Source of the DNA: Vreelandella stevensii S18214
GTDB lineage: Bacteria; Pseudomonadota; Gammaproteobacteria; Pseudomonadales; Halomonadaceae
Assembly: GCF_000275725.1 (NCBI RefSeq)
Contig: NZ_AJTS01000047.1
Coordinates: 1-64,000 of the forward strand
Direction: 5' to 3'
DNA length: 64,000 nucleotides
In this document: piece by piece, positions 19,208 to 27,909 of the stretch
Numbering within the stretch: the first letter of the stretch is position 1
Layout of the letters: the number at the start of each line of letters is the position of its first letter
Translations under genes and position numbers: made by a program
The notes under the pieces: generated by a model
What the model saw: only the letters and a program-made list of their open reading frames with translations
What the model was told of the DNA's origin: nothing
Databases searched by the model: none

Positions 19208-19717
19208 GGCGGGGAGGACGTCAATATCATTGTCAATATCATACCACTCCCACTCACCTACAATGCCGAGCTGGTCAGTGAACATGTAGTGAGCCCCGAG
19301 GCCATACATCAGGTCGGTACCATCGTCGTTAATACCGGCAGCAGCACCGCTCCCTTTAATATCCCACATGATCACGCCAAGTTTGCCGAACACGCCGAAC
19401 TGCTCGTTGAGCGGCAAAATGCCTTTCGCAGCAATCGTCCAGCCGTCCGCTTCGGCGCTAACTGCCGAACCGTCTACAGACCCACTGACCTCACCAAAAT
19501 CTACCCAGGCAGCCTCGAAGACGATGTTCGAATTCAACTCCCAGCCGCCGAAGATTTTCCAGCTGGTATCTGTGTCGTCGCAATTGGTGACACCGCCACA
19601 GGCATCGATGGTTGACTGACCGATGCTCGTCCCACCATAGAAGCCACTCTCTGCGAGGGCATCGCCTGTCATACCCAGCGTCAATAAAAGTGCGCCCATA
19701 ATTTTCTTTTTGTTCAT
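18947..19717 (-). pseudogene. OmpA-like beta-barrel protein, 3' end replaced by IS sequence
   Basis: The first ~165 residues (19717 down to about 19225) form a typical small outer-membrane beta-barrel. A signal peptide ends in DALAES, and alternating strands follow such as FYGGTSIGQS, WKIFGGWELN and MYGLGAHYMFTDQLGIVGEWEWYDID. Two Cys (ACGGVTNCDD) could form a loop disulfide. The last strand, normally ending in Phe, is missing, and from 19224 on the frame reads antisense tnpB to an accidental stop at 18947. It is probably not able to fold into a complete barrel. Confidence 0.7.
19140..19245 (+). ncRNA. Predicted omega/reRNA region with guide
   Basis: By analogy with characterised TnpB elements, the guide RNA scaffold comes from the 3' end of tnpB and the right end of the element, including the hairpin at 19195-19214. 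The guide is then the roughly 16-20 bases past the right end, here 19225-19245 (TATCATTGTCAATATCATACC), which belong to the broken outer-membrane protein gene. Position is inferred, with no direct transcript evidence. Confidence 0.4.
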
Positions 19718-19993
19718 GGCCTGCCCCTGCCCTATGTAGTAACCCCAAAAGAAGCATAGAACTGCATGTCAACTTGTACAACGCTGGAATAGCGTATCGG
19801 GCAGGGCGACTCTTTCAGGTTGCTAACGATGTTTTGGTGACGCCATTAACTATGGGTTGGTTTGTCCCTGCAGCACTGCTGATGAATTAAGTGTTCTGTA
19901 TATTTAGCTGCGTTATGGGTGGTCATTTCGCACCACCCTGATAAAGTCCATTGATTAGTAGCATAATGCTGAAAGCTGAATCTTTCTTAGCAA
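19718..19993. other. Spacer upstream of hsdR
   Basis: About 275 bases between the start of the broken beta-barrel gene and hsdR, AT-richer than the surroundings. It must hold promoters for both, but no clear -35/-10 pair or strong ribosome site before hsdR stands out. No gene was seen in it. Confidence 0.4.
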
Positions 19994-22900
19994 GTGCTAA
20001 ATGCAGATGACATGGAGCCGTTTGTGCGAGTCAGCGACCAAATCTCAACAAATTTTAGTTTCCTAGCCGAGCATGACGCGCTTTTTGTGCAGTTGGCATC
20101 CGCTGCTGAGGGGGCTTTCTCCAGCGACCCTAACACTACCCTTATCAAACTCCGCCAGCTAGGCGAAGCGCTTGCTCAACATCTGGCTGCGCTCTCCGGT
20201 ATCGAATGTGACGAACAAACCAGCCAGTCGGAGCTTCTTTACCGCCTGAACCGGGAATTGCGGCTGGAACCGCAGATCAAAGAACTGTTTCATATCCTGC
20301 GGATTGAAGGCAACAAAGCCACTCACCAGTTCCGTACCCAACACAAGGAGGCCATGGATGGCCTGAAAGTGGCGCGGGCCCTGGCCATCTGGTTTCACCG
20401 CTCCTTCGGTAAAGCCTGTGCCAGCTTCAAGCCCGGCCCTTTCATACCCCCCGCCGACCCCAGCGCCCAGTTGCGCCAGCTTCAGAGCGACATCGAAAAA
20501 CTGCGGCACGATCTGCAACACGCCAATATGGCGCTGGACAGCAGCCAGCAGCTCAGCCAGCTGATCGAACAAGAGAAGGCAGAATACGAAGCCCTGGCCA
20601 TGGCCATGGATGAGGAATCCCGCTCCCTGGCGGAACAGGCGCGCCAGCACGAACAGGCCCTGAGCCAGCAGCAACAGGCCTACGAGCAGAAGATCAAAGC
20701 CCTGCAACAGCAGCTCACGGAGCAGGGCGAACAATCCGTTAACCAGCAGCGCCAGCAGGTGGCCAAGCAAACCAAGGCCGCCACGGATACCCTGGTACTG
20801 AACGAAGAACTCACCCGCATTCTCATCGACCAGCAATTGCAGGAAGCCGGTTGGGAAGCGGACAGCCAGGACATCACCTTCCAGAAAGGTGCCCGCCCGG
20901 AGAAAGGCACCTATCGCGCCATCGCCGAATGGCCCACCAACCATAACGGCGAGAAGGGCCGGGCGGATTACGTGCTCTTTGTAGGCCTTACACCCATCGC
21001 CGTGGTGGAAGCCAAGAAAGAGAACACCAACGTGGCCGGTAAAATTCGCCAGGCCGAGCGCTACAGCAAGGGCTTCAAAGTGGAAGCTCCGTTAGTCGGC
21101 GCCTGGGAGTTGATGGGCCGCACCATCGCTTGGCCCGCTGACGAGAGCGGCCACTACCACGTACCTTTTGTGTATTCCTGCAACGGTCGCCCCTATGTAC
21201 CGCAGCTGGCGGAACAATCTGGCACCTGGTTTCGGGATGTGCGCGAGCCCAGCAACCTGCGCCGGGCACTGCCGCAGTTCCACACCCCGGGCGGCCTGCT
21301 GGATTTGCTGGAACGGGACAAGGAAAGCGCTGAGAAACGGTTAAAGGAAGAACCATTCGGCTACCTGAAACTGCGGGAATACCAACAGAACGCCATCATC
21401 GCCACCGAAAACGCCCTGGCACGTGGCGTGCGCACCGCGCTGCTGGCCATGGCCACCGGCACCGGTAAAACCCGTACCATCATCGGGTTGATGTACCGTT
21501 TCCTGAAAGCCGAACGCTTTCACCGAATCCTGTTCCTGGTGGACCGCACCGCACTGGGCCAGCAGGCCATTGATGCCTTCAACGAAGCACCGCTGGAACA
21601 GAACCACACCCTCAGCAAGATCTACAACGTTGCCGAGCTGGGCGACATGGCCGCCGAAGCGGAAACCCGCATTCAGGTGGCCACCGTGCAGGCCATGGTG
21701 AAACGCATCTTCATGAGCGACAACCCGCCGCCTATCGACCAGTTCGACTGCATCATCATCGACGAAGCCCACCGGGGCTACACCCTGGACCAGGAAATGA
21801 CAGAGGGCGAACTGGCCCTGCGGGACACCAGCCAGTACCTGTCTAGCTACCGCCGGGTGCTGGATTACTTCGATGCGGTGAAAATCGGCCTCACCGCCAC
21901 CCCGGCCAAGCACACCAGCGAGATCTTCGGCAAACCGGTGTACACCTACTCCTACCGGGAAGCCGTGGCAGACGACTGGCTGATCGACCACGAACCGCCC
22001 ATCCGCTACGAAACCCTGCTCACCAAAAACGGCATCACCTTTGAGAAAGGCGATTCCGTCACCGTGCTAAATACCCAGACCAAAGAAGTGGACACCACCG
22101 AGCTGGAAGACGAGCTCACCTTCGAGGTCGACGCCTTCAACCGCCGGGTGATCAACGAGAACTTCAACCAGGTAATCTGCGAACAGCTGGTACAGGAGCT
22201 GGACCCGTTCGGCGACGAGAAAACCATGATTTTCTGTGCCACCGACCTGCACGCGGACATGGTCAAACGCCTGCTGGACGATGCCTTCAAGGATCTCTAC
22301 AACGGCCGCTACAACGAAGCCGCCGTGGCCAAGATCACCGGCCAGAGCGACAAGGTGGACCAGCTTATCCGCCGCTACAAGAACGAACGCTACCCCAACA
22401 TCGCCATCACCGTGGACCTGCTCACCACCGGCATCGACGTACCGCGCATCTGCAACCTGGTGTTCATGCGCCGCGTGCGCTCACGCATCCTGTATGAACA
22501 GATGATCGGCCGCGCCACCCGCCGCTGCGACGAGATCGGCAAAACCGTGTTCCGCATCTACGACCCGGTGGACATCTACGCTGCCCTGCAGGATGTGAAC
22601 ACCATGAAGCCCCTGGTGAAAGACCCCAACATCACCCTGGAACAACTGGTGGACGAGCTCACCGACGACGAGCAACTGGAAAAGGCCCTCAACAGCCCCG
22701 GCGAGTTACCGGACGAAAGCCAGGCCGATGTGGTACTCAGCCAGCTCAGCCAGAAACTTATGCGAGTGCTGCGCAAGGCCGACAACAAAGCCGAGAACCG
22801 CCCCGAACTGAAACAGAAACTGGACGAACTGCACCAGAGCTGGGGTGTGGAACCCAAATCCCTGCACACCCACCTGCACCAGCTCGGCCCCCGCCAGGCC

Positions 22901-23548
22901 TCCGAGTTCATCAAGCAGCACAGCGGCCTGCTGGGCCAGTTAGCAGAGGTGAAATCCTTGGTTGGCAGCGACTACATGCCGTTGATCTCCGACCACGACG
23001 ACGAAATCCAGGAGCGCACCCAAACCTACGGCGTGCACAGCAAACCCGAAGACTACCTGGACAGCTTCAACGAATTCATCAAACAGCAACTCAACCAGTC
23101 TGCCGCCCTGGCCGTGGTGGTCAACAAACCCCGTGACCTCACCCGCGAACAGCTACGGGAAGTAAAACTGCTGCTGGACAACCACGGCTACTCCGAAGCC
23201 CGTCTGCAAAGCGCCGTGCGCAACCAGACCAACAAAGATATCGCCGCCAGCATCATCGGCTACATCCGCCGCGCCGCCCTGGGCGAGCCGCTGATTCCCT
23301 TCGAACAGCGGGTAGCGGAAGCCATGGACCGCATCTACACCCAACACAACTGGACCCCGAACCAGCGCAAATGGCTGGAACGCCTGGCCAAGCAACTAGT
23401 GCACGAAGTCATCATCGACCGGGAGTTTGTGAACCACCGGTTTGCCGATGATGGCGGGGCGAAACAGATGGACAAGGTGCTGGGAGCGCAGCTGGATACC
23501 GTGCTGGAGGAATTGAATGAGGCGATGTGGCCGGAGCGGAGTGCTTGA
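19994..23548 (+). CDS. hsdR: Type I restriction enzyme R subunit
   Basis: A 1184-residue motor-nuclease subunit. An N-terminal DUF4145-like region (DPNTTLIKLRQLGEALAQ) and a Gln/Glu-rich coiled coil at about 155-265 come first. The PD-(D/E)xK nuclease follows, with Asp325 and Glu339-Ala-Lys341. The SF2 helicase has Walker A MATGTGKT at 486-493, DEAHRG at 590, and motif VI in QMIGRATRR. The C-terminus is of the EcoEI R type. It cuts foreign DNA lacking the host methylation together with HsdM and HsdS. Start GTG 19994 or ATG 20012; neither has a clear ribosome site. Confidence 0.95.
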   Translation: MLNADDMEPFVRVSDQISTNFSFLAEHDALFVQLASAAEGAFSSDPNTTLIKLRQLGEALAQHLAALSGIECDEQTSQSELLYRLNRELRLEPQIKELFHILRIEGNKATHQFRTQHKEAMDGLKVARALAIWFHRSFGKACASFKPGPFIPPADPSAQLRQLQSDIEKLRHDLQHANMALDSSQQLSQLIEQEKAEYEALAMAMDEESRSLAEQARQHEQALSQQQQAYEQKIKALQQQLTEQGEQSVNQQRQQVAKQTKAATDTLVLNEELTRILIDQQLQEAGWEADSQDITFQKGARPEKGTYRAIAEWPTNHNGEKGRADYVLFVGLTPIAVVEAKKENTNVAGKIRQAERYSKGFKVEAPLVGAWELMGRTIAWPADESGHYHVPFVYSCNGRPYVPQLAEQSGTWFRDVREPSNLRRALPQFHTPGGLLDLLERDKESAEKRLKEEPFGYLKLREYQQNAIIATENALARGVRTALLAMATGTGKTRTIIGLMYRFLKAERFHRILFLVDRTALGQQAIDAFNEAPLEQNHTLSKIYNVAELGDMAAEAETRIQVATVQAMVKRIFMSDNPPPIDQFDCIIIDEAHRGYTLDQEMTEGELALRDTSQYLSSYRRVLDYFDAVKIGLTATPAKHTSEIFGKPVYTYSYREAVADDWLIDHEPPIRYETLLTKNGITFEKGDSVTVLNTQTKEVDTTELEDELTFEVDAFNRRVINENFNQVICEQLVQELDPFGDEKTMIFCATDLHADMVKRLLDDAFKDLYNGRYNEAAVAKITGQSDKVDQLIRRYKNERYPNIAITVDLLTTGIDVPRICNLVFMRRVRSRILYEQMIGRATRRCDEIGKTVFRIYDPVDIYAALQDVNTMKPLVKDPNITLEQLVDELTDDEQLEKALNSPGELPDESQADVVLSQLSQKLMRVLRKADNKAENRPELKQKLDELHQSWGVEPKSLHTHLHQLGPRQASEFIKQHSGLLGQLAEVKSLVGSDYMPLISDHDDEIQERTQTYGVHSKPEDYLDSFNEFIKQQLNQSAALAVVVNKPRDLTREQLREVKLLLDNHGYSEARLQSAVRNQTNKDIAASIIGYIRRAALGEPLIPFEQRVAEAMDRIYTQHNWTPNQRKWLERLAKQLVHEVIIDREFVNHRFADDGGAKQMDKVLGAQLDTVLEELNEAMWPERSA

Positions 23549-23567
23549 GAATGCCATGTTTATGGAA

Positions 23568-23598
23568 TCGACATAGGTTTAACCTGTGTCGATTTTTC
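23568..23598 (+). terminator. Terminator-like hairpin after hsdR
   Basis: TCGACATAGGTT-T-AACCTGTGTCGA has 12-base arms with a single mismatch and is followed by TTTTT. It lies 20 bases behind the hsdR stop. It probably ends or weakens transcription from hsdR, leaving fic-hsdM-hsdS to a promoter of their own. Confidence 0.65.
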
Positions 23599-23623
23599 AG
23601 TATTTTTTCGACACAGATCATTG

Positions 23624-23646
23624 CTATGTTTACCGCATAAACATAG
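23624..23646. promoter_or_regulatory. Perfect palindrome upstream of fic
   Basis: CTATGTTTA-CCGCA-TAAACATAG has perfect 9-base arms and lies 48 bases before the fic start, in the region where the promoter of fic-hsdM-hsdS is expected. A similar half-site, ATGTTTAT, occurs at about 23557. It is a strong operator candidate. The winged-helix C-terminus of the Fic protein itself could be the binding partner, which is inference. Confidence 0.55.
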
Positions 23647-23693
23647 ACTGCGCAAAACACACACCTTTGTCGAAATTTTCAAGGAATTTAAAC

Positions 23694-24800
23694 ATGGCCT
23701 GGCGACCGGATCAGCCTTACAACCAGTTACCGCCGCTTCCGCCTGCCAAAGAAGTGACCGAGACTCTGGGCATCCTCAAAGCCTGCATTCCCGCCCGGGC
23801 CGCTCTGGCTGAGCTTAAACAGGCAGGTGAACTGATTCCGAATCAATCACTGCTGATAAACCTTCTGCCACTGCTGGAAGCCAAAGACAGTTCCGAGATC
23901 GAGAACATCGTCACCACCACCGACAAACTGTTTCAGTTTTCGCAGGAAGATCAGGGGGCCGATCCGGCTACCAAAGAAGCGCTCCGATATCGCACAGCCC
24001 TTTATGAGGGCTTCGTCCATCTTCAGCGCAAACCACTGTGCGCGAGCACCGCTATAGAGGTGTGCAGCACGCTGAAAGGCGTGGATATGGATGTACGTAA
24101 GGTGCCCGGGACCATCATTGGCAATCAGGCAACCGGTGAAACCATCTACACCCCACCGGTTGGTGAAGCGGTTATTCGCAACCTGCTCACCAACTGGGAA
24201 AACTATCTGCATGCAGACGACGACACGGACCCACTGATCAAAATGGCCATCAGCCATTACCAGTTCGAAGCCATTCATCCGTTCCACGACGGCAATGGAC
24301 GAACCGGCCGTATCGTCAATGTGCTTTACCTGATCGAACAGCGGCTACTCACCCTGCCCATACTCTACCTGAGCCGCTACATAGTTCAGCACAAAAACGA
24401 TTACTACCGCCTACTGACCCAGGTTACCCGCACCGGTGAGTGGCAGGAGTGGATTATCTTTATGCTTAACGGCGTGGAGCAGGTATCGTCCTGGACCTGC
24501 GCCAAGATCGCCGCCATGAGAAAGCTCATTACTGAAACTGAAGACCATGTCAGACAAGCGCTGCCCAAGATCTACAGCCACGAACTGGTCCAGACCATTT
24601 TTGAGCAGCCCTATTGCCGCATCAGCAACCTGGTAGAAAAAGACATAGCCAAACGGCAGACAGCATCCAGTTACCTGAAACAGCTGGTCGAGATTGGCGT
24701 ACTGCAGGAGAAAACAGCAGGCAACGAAAAGCTGTTCCTTAATCCGCGCCTGCTACGCCTGATGACCAGCGATAGCAACGAGCTTCAGCCTTACCACTGA
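23694..24800 (+). CDS. Fic-family AMP-transferase
   Basis: A 368-residue Fic protein. The catalytic loop HPFHDGNGRTGR at residues 195-206 is complete, so nucleotide transfer (usually AMP) to a target hydroxyl is expected. An inhibitory-helix motif SSEIEN at 66-71 ((S/T)xxxE type) near the N-terminus suggests self-inhibition. The C-terminal ~80 residues (YCRISNLVEKDIAKRQTASS) look like a winged helix. The start at 23694 has AAGGA upstream. It lies between hsdR and hsdM, with hsdM 23 bases downstream, so it is part of the restriction operon. Confidence 0.92.
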   Translation: MAWRPDQPYNQLPPLPPAKEVTETLGILKACIPARAALAELKQAGELIPNQSLLINLLPLLEAKDSSEIENIVTTTDKLFQFSQEDQGADPATKEALRYRTALYEGFVHLQRKPLCASTAIEVCSTLKGVDMDVRKVPGTIIGNQATGETIYTPPVGEAVIRNLLTNWENYLHADDDTDPLIKMAISHYQFEAIHPFHDGNGRTGRIVNVLYLIEQRLLTLPILYLSRYIVQHKNDYYRLLTQVTRTGEWQEWIIFMLNGVEQVSSWTCAKIAAMRKLITETEDHVRQALPKIYSHELVQTIFEQPYCRISNLVEKDIAKRQTASSYLKQLVEIGVLQEKTAGNEKLFLNPRLLRLMTSDSNELQPYH

Positions 24801-24823
24801 ATTCAGCAACCTTGAGAACACAC

Positions 24824-26458
24824 ATGACCAACAACGACATCGTCCAGAAACTCTGGAACCTCTGCGACGTTCTGCGGGACGACGGCATCAACTACTCCGA
24901 CTACGTCACCGAACTGGTGCTGCTGCTGTTCATCAAAATGGTGCACGAGAATACCGAAGCCGGCACCCTGAAAAAACACCCGCTGCCGGAAGGCTGCCGC
25001 TGGACCGACCTGAACGGCAAATCCGGCATCAACCTGCTGAACGACTACAAACGCATCCTGCTCAGCCTGTCCACCGGCAAGGACGGCGACGGCAATCTGG
25101 TACACGACGACCCGCTGATCAGCGCCATCTACGCCGATGCCCAGACCCGCCTGCGGGAGCCGCGCCATCTGGAACAGATGATCAAAACCCTGGACCAGAT
25201 TGACTGGTTCAGCGCCCAGAAAGACGGCCTGGGCGACCTGTACGAAGGCCTTCTGGAAAAGAACGCCAACGAAACCAAGTCCGGTGCCGGCCAGTACTTC
25301 ACGCCCCGCGCCCTGATCAACACCATGGTGCGCTGCCTGAAGCCGCAACCGGGTGAGCGCATCCAGGACCCGGCCGCGGGCACCGCAGGCTTTCTGATTG
25401 CCGCCCACGAATACATCAAAAGCCAGACCGATGACCTGTACGAGCTGAAGGCCGAAGCGAAAACCTTTCAGACCACCAAGGCCTACGTGGGCATCGAACT
25501 GGTGCCCGGCACCCGCCGCCTGGCGCTGATGAACTGCCTGCTGCACGGTATGGAAGGGGACGCCGAAGGCGTAGTGCACCTGGGCAACGCCCTGGGCCAG
25601 ACCGGCGCCGGACTGGAAAAGGCCGACGTGATTCTCGCCAACCCGCCCTTTGGCACCAGCAAGGGCGGCGACGCCAGCATCACCCGGGACGACCTGACCT
25701 ACAAAACCAGCAACAAACAGCTCGCCTTCCTGCAGCACATTTACCGCAACCTCAAACCCGGTGGCCGCGCCGCCGTGGTGCTGCCGGACAACGTGCTGTT
25801 CGAAGCCGGCGTGGGCACCGACGTGCGCCGGGACCTGATGAACAAGTGCAACCTGCACACCATCCTGCGCCTGCCCACCGGTATCTTCTACGCCCAGGGC
25901 GTGAAAACCAACGTGCTATTTTTCACAAAAGGAAAGGTCACCAAGGGCAGCGCCAAGGACAAATACCAGGAAGAGAACTGCACGGAACACGTCTGGGTCT
26001 ACGACCTGCGTACCAACATGCCCAGCTTCGGCAAACGCACCCCCTTTGGCGACCCGCACCTGAAGCCGTTTGAAGCTGTTTATGGCGAAAGCCCTAACGG
26101 CGACAGCGAGCGCAAGGAAGGAGAATACAGCTTCCATTCCGAAGACATCGAACTGCCCGAACACAGCGACGAAAACGAAGGCATCGACCCGCGCCTGGCA
26201 CATAGCCGCTGGCGCAGTTTCAGCCGCCAATGGATTGCCGAGCACAAGGGCGATTCGCTGGATATTTCCTGGCTGAAGGACAGCGACAGCGTGGATGCCG
26301 CCAACCTGCCGGAGCCGAGTGTATTGGCGGGTGAGGCCATGGGGGAGCTGGTGCAGGCATTGGGCGAGCTGGATGCGTTGATGCGGGAGTTGGGGGCTGA
26401 GGAGGAGGCTGATGGGGCTCGGGTGCTTTTGAATGAAGTTTTGGAGGGCGTTAAGTAA
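24824..26458 (+). CDS. hsdM: Type I restriction-modification M subunit
   Basis: A 544-residue adenine-N6 DNA methyltransferase. An N-terminal HsdM_N helical domain (about 1-130) precedes the methylase fold. SAM motif I is DPAAGTAGF at 182-190, and the catalytic NPPFG motif is at 273-277. With two copies per HsdS it methylates the host recognition site. Its TAA stop overlaps the hsdS ATG (TAATG), which couples their translation. Confidence 0.95.
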   Translation: MTNNDIVQKLWNLCDVLRDDGINYSDYVTELVLLLFIKMVHENTEAGTLKKHPLPEGCRWTDLNGKSGINLLNDYKRILLSLSTGKDGDGNLVHDDPLISAIYADAQTRLREPRHLEQMIKTLDQIDWFSAQKDGLGDLYEGLLEKNANETKSGAGQYFTPRALINTMVRCLKPQPGERIQDPAAGTAGFLIAAHEYIKSQTDDLYELKAEAKTFQTTKAYVGIELVPGTRRLALMNCLLHGMEGDAEGVVHLGNALGQTGAGLEKADVILANPPFGTSKGGDASITRDDLTYKTSNKQLAFLQHIYRNLKPGGRAAVVLPDNVLFEAGVGTDVRRDLMNKCNLHTILRLPTGIFYAQGVKTNVLFFTKGKVTKGSAKDKYQEENCTEHVWVYDLRTNMPSFGKRTPFGDPHLKPFEAVYGESPNGDSERKEGEYSFHSEDIELPEHSDENEGIDPRLAHSRWRSFSRQWIAEHKGDSLDISWLKDSDSVDAANLPEPSVLAGEAMGELVQALGELDALMRELGAEEEADGARVLLNEVLEGVK

Positions 26459-27807
26459 TGGAGTTTTCAGACAGGCCTTCCGCTTGGTTACCGGTAAAGT
26501 TGATCGATATTGCGACACTGAATATGGGTCAATCTCCTTCGAGCTCGGACGTAAACAACTCTGGGGACGGAATTGCTTTTTTCCAAGGGAAAGCTGAGTT
26601 CGGAAAACTTAATCCCACTGCGCGAAAATTCTGCACTGCGCCAAAAAAAATTGCTGAATCCGGCGATATCTTGTTATCAGTTCGAGCGCCAGTTGGGCCT
26701 ACCAATGTTGCAAACCGGACAACAGCTATTGGACGCGGGCTCGCAGCGATCAGAGCGGAAAATAAAGCAGTCGATCCAAGATTCCTGCTCCATTATTTTC
26801 GCTGTATTGAGCCCTGGATGAGTCAGCAGGGAACGGGAACCACATTTAAGGCAGTCTCGGGGGGCTTTTTGAAGGAGCTGAATGCGGTTCTTCCGCCTCT
26901 CGCCGAACAAAAAGTCATCGCCGACAAACTCGACACCCTGCTGGCCCAGGTGGAAAACACCAAAGCCCGCCTCGAACGCATCCCGCAAATCCTCAAACGC
27001 TTCCGCCAGTCCGTGCTGGCTGCGGCGGTGAGTGGGCGGTTGACGGAGGAACTCAAACCTTGGGAGTCAAAAAAGCTAGACGAGTGCTTTGAGTGTATTG
27101 ATGGGGACAGAGGCCCCAACTACCCTAAAAAACATGAGTACCTGGACTCCGGATACTGTCTATTTCTGTCGACGAAAAACGTTCGTCCGTTCGGTTTCGG
27201 TTTCACAGATCAGGTCTTCATCTCAAAGGAAAAGGACGAAATACTGCGCAAAGGGCGCCTAACCCGGGGAGACTTAGTCATTACGACAAGGGGAACCTTA
27301 GGTCACGTGGCGTCCTTTGATGAAAGCGTTCCATTCGAGATAGTGCGAATAAATTCGGGGATGCTGATTCTCAGAAAGAAACAGCCCGATTATTCCAATG
27401 ACTACTTCAAGATCCTTATCGCATCTCCACTTTTCCGGAAGTTTATTAATGATCAGAGCACGGGATCGGCACAGCCTCAATTACCCGCGAAAATTCTGAA
27501 AGGATTCATACTGCCAATCCCCTCGCCAGAGGAACAAACCGAAATCGTCCGCCGAGTAGACCAACTCTTCGCCCACGCCGACCGCATCGAGCAACAGGTC
27601 AACAACGCCCTGGCCCGCGTCAACAGCCTCACCCAGTCCATCCTGGCCAAGGCGTTCCGTGGCGAACTTACCGAGCAGTGGCGCAAGGACAACCCGGAGC
27701 TGATCAGCGGGGAAAACAGTGCGCAGGCGTTGATGGAGCGGATCAAGGCGGAGCGGGCGGCGATGAAGCCAGCGAAGAAAACCCGTCAAAAGAGAACCAC
27801 CGCATGA
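26458..27807 (+). CDS. hsdS: Type I restriction-modification S subunit
   Basis: A 449-residue specificity subunit with two target-recognition domains, about 10-150 and 200-355, each followed by a conserved helix that spaces them (LAEQKVIADKLDTLLAQVENTK and SPEEQTEIVRRVDQLFAHADR). The recognition domains are distinctly richer in A and T than the helices and the rest of the operon, as expected for frequently exchanged modules. The C-terminal tail is Lys/Arg-rich. The recognised DNA sequence cannot be derived from the protein. Confidence 0.94.
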   Translation: MEFSDRPSAWLPVKLIDIATLNMGQSPSSSDVNNSGDGIAFFQGKAEFGKLNPTARKFCTAPKKIAESGDILLSVRAPVGPTNVANRTTAIGRGLAAIRAENKAVDPRFLLHYFRCIEPWMSQQGTGTTFKAVSGGFLKELNAVLPPLAEQKVIADKLDTLLAQVENTKARLERIPQILKRFRQSVLAAAVSGRLTEELKPWESKKLDECFECIDGDRGPNYPKKHEYLDSGYCLFLSTKNVRPFGFGFTDQVFISKEKDEILRKGRLTRGDLVITTRGTLGHVASFDESVPFEIVRINSGMLILRKKQPDYSNDYFKILIASPLFRKFINDQSTGSAQPQLPAKILKGFILPIPSPEEQTEIVRRVDQLFAHADRIEQQVNNALARVNSLTQSILAKAFRGELTEQWRKDNPELISGENSAQALMERIKAERAAMKPAKKTRQKRTTA

Positions 27808-27849
27808 GCAGTAGACCCGCCTAGGGTTTGTAAGACAGACGAAGTAAGG

Positions 27850-27887
27850 CATAAAAAAAGCCGCCACGCGTTAGCGTCGGCGGCAGG
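27850..27887 (-). terminator. Terminator of the HD-domain gene
   Basis: GCCGCC-ACGC-GTTA-GCGT-CGGCGGC forms a stem with one bulge. On the minus strand it is followed by a run of seven T. It lies directly behind the stop of the HD-domain gene and also faces the end of hsdS. Confidence 0.75.
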
Positions 27888-27909
27888 CTAATGCTTCTAC
27901 TCTCTAGCG

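Larger units (their letters stand above)
17645..19224. mobile_element. IS200/IS605-family element with tnpA and tnpB
   Basis: About 1.6 kb with divergent tnpA (minus) and tnpB (plus), the IS605 arrangement. Both ends carry the subterminal hairpins expected of this single-strand transposon family: CCTCGTAC-TTCTA-GTGCGAGG at 17660-17680, and CCCCGTCC-TTTA-GGGCGGGG at 19195-19214, after which the element ends near GTCAA at 19220-19224. No terminal inverted repeats or target duplication are expected. The left boundary is uncertain by about 15 bases. The flanks are two different broken genes. Confidence 0.85.

Noticed and set aside
20159-20944. 261-codon minus-strand frame inside hsdR
   Set aside because: Antisense shadow of the GC-rich hsdR coding sequence; the plus-strand protein has full restriction motifs.
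24803-25858. 351-codon minus-strand frame opposite hsdM
   Set aside because: Composition (Val/Gly/Gln-rich, no motifs) is that of an antisense frame of a high-GC gene.
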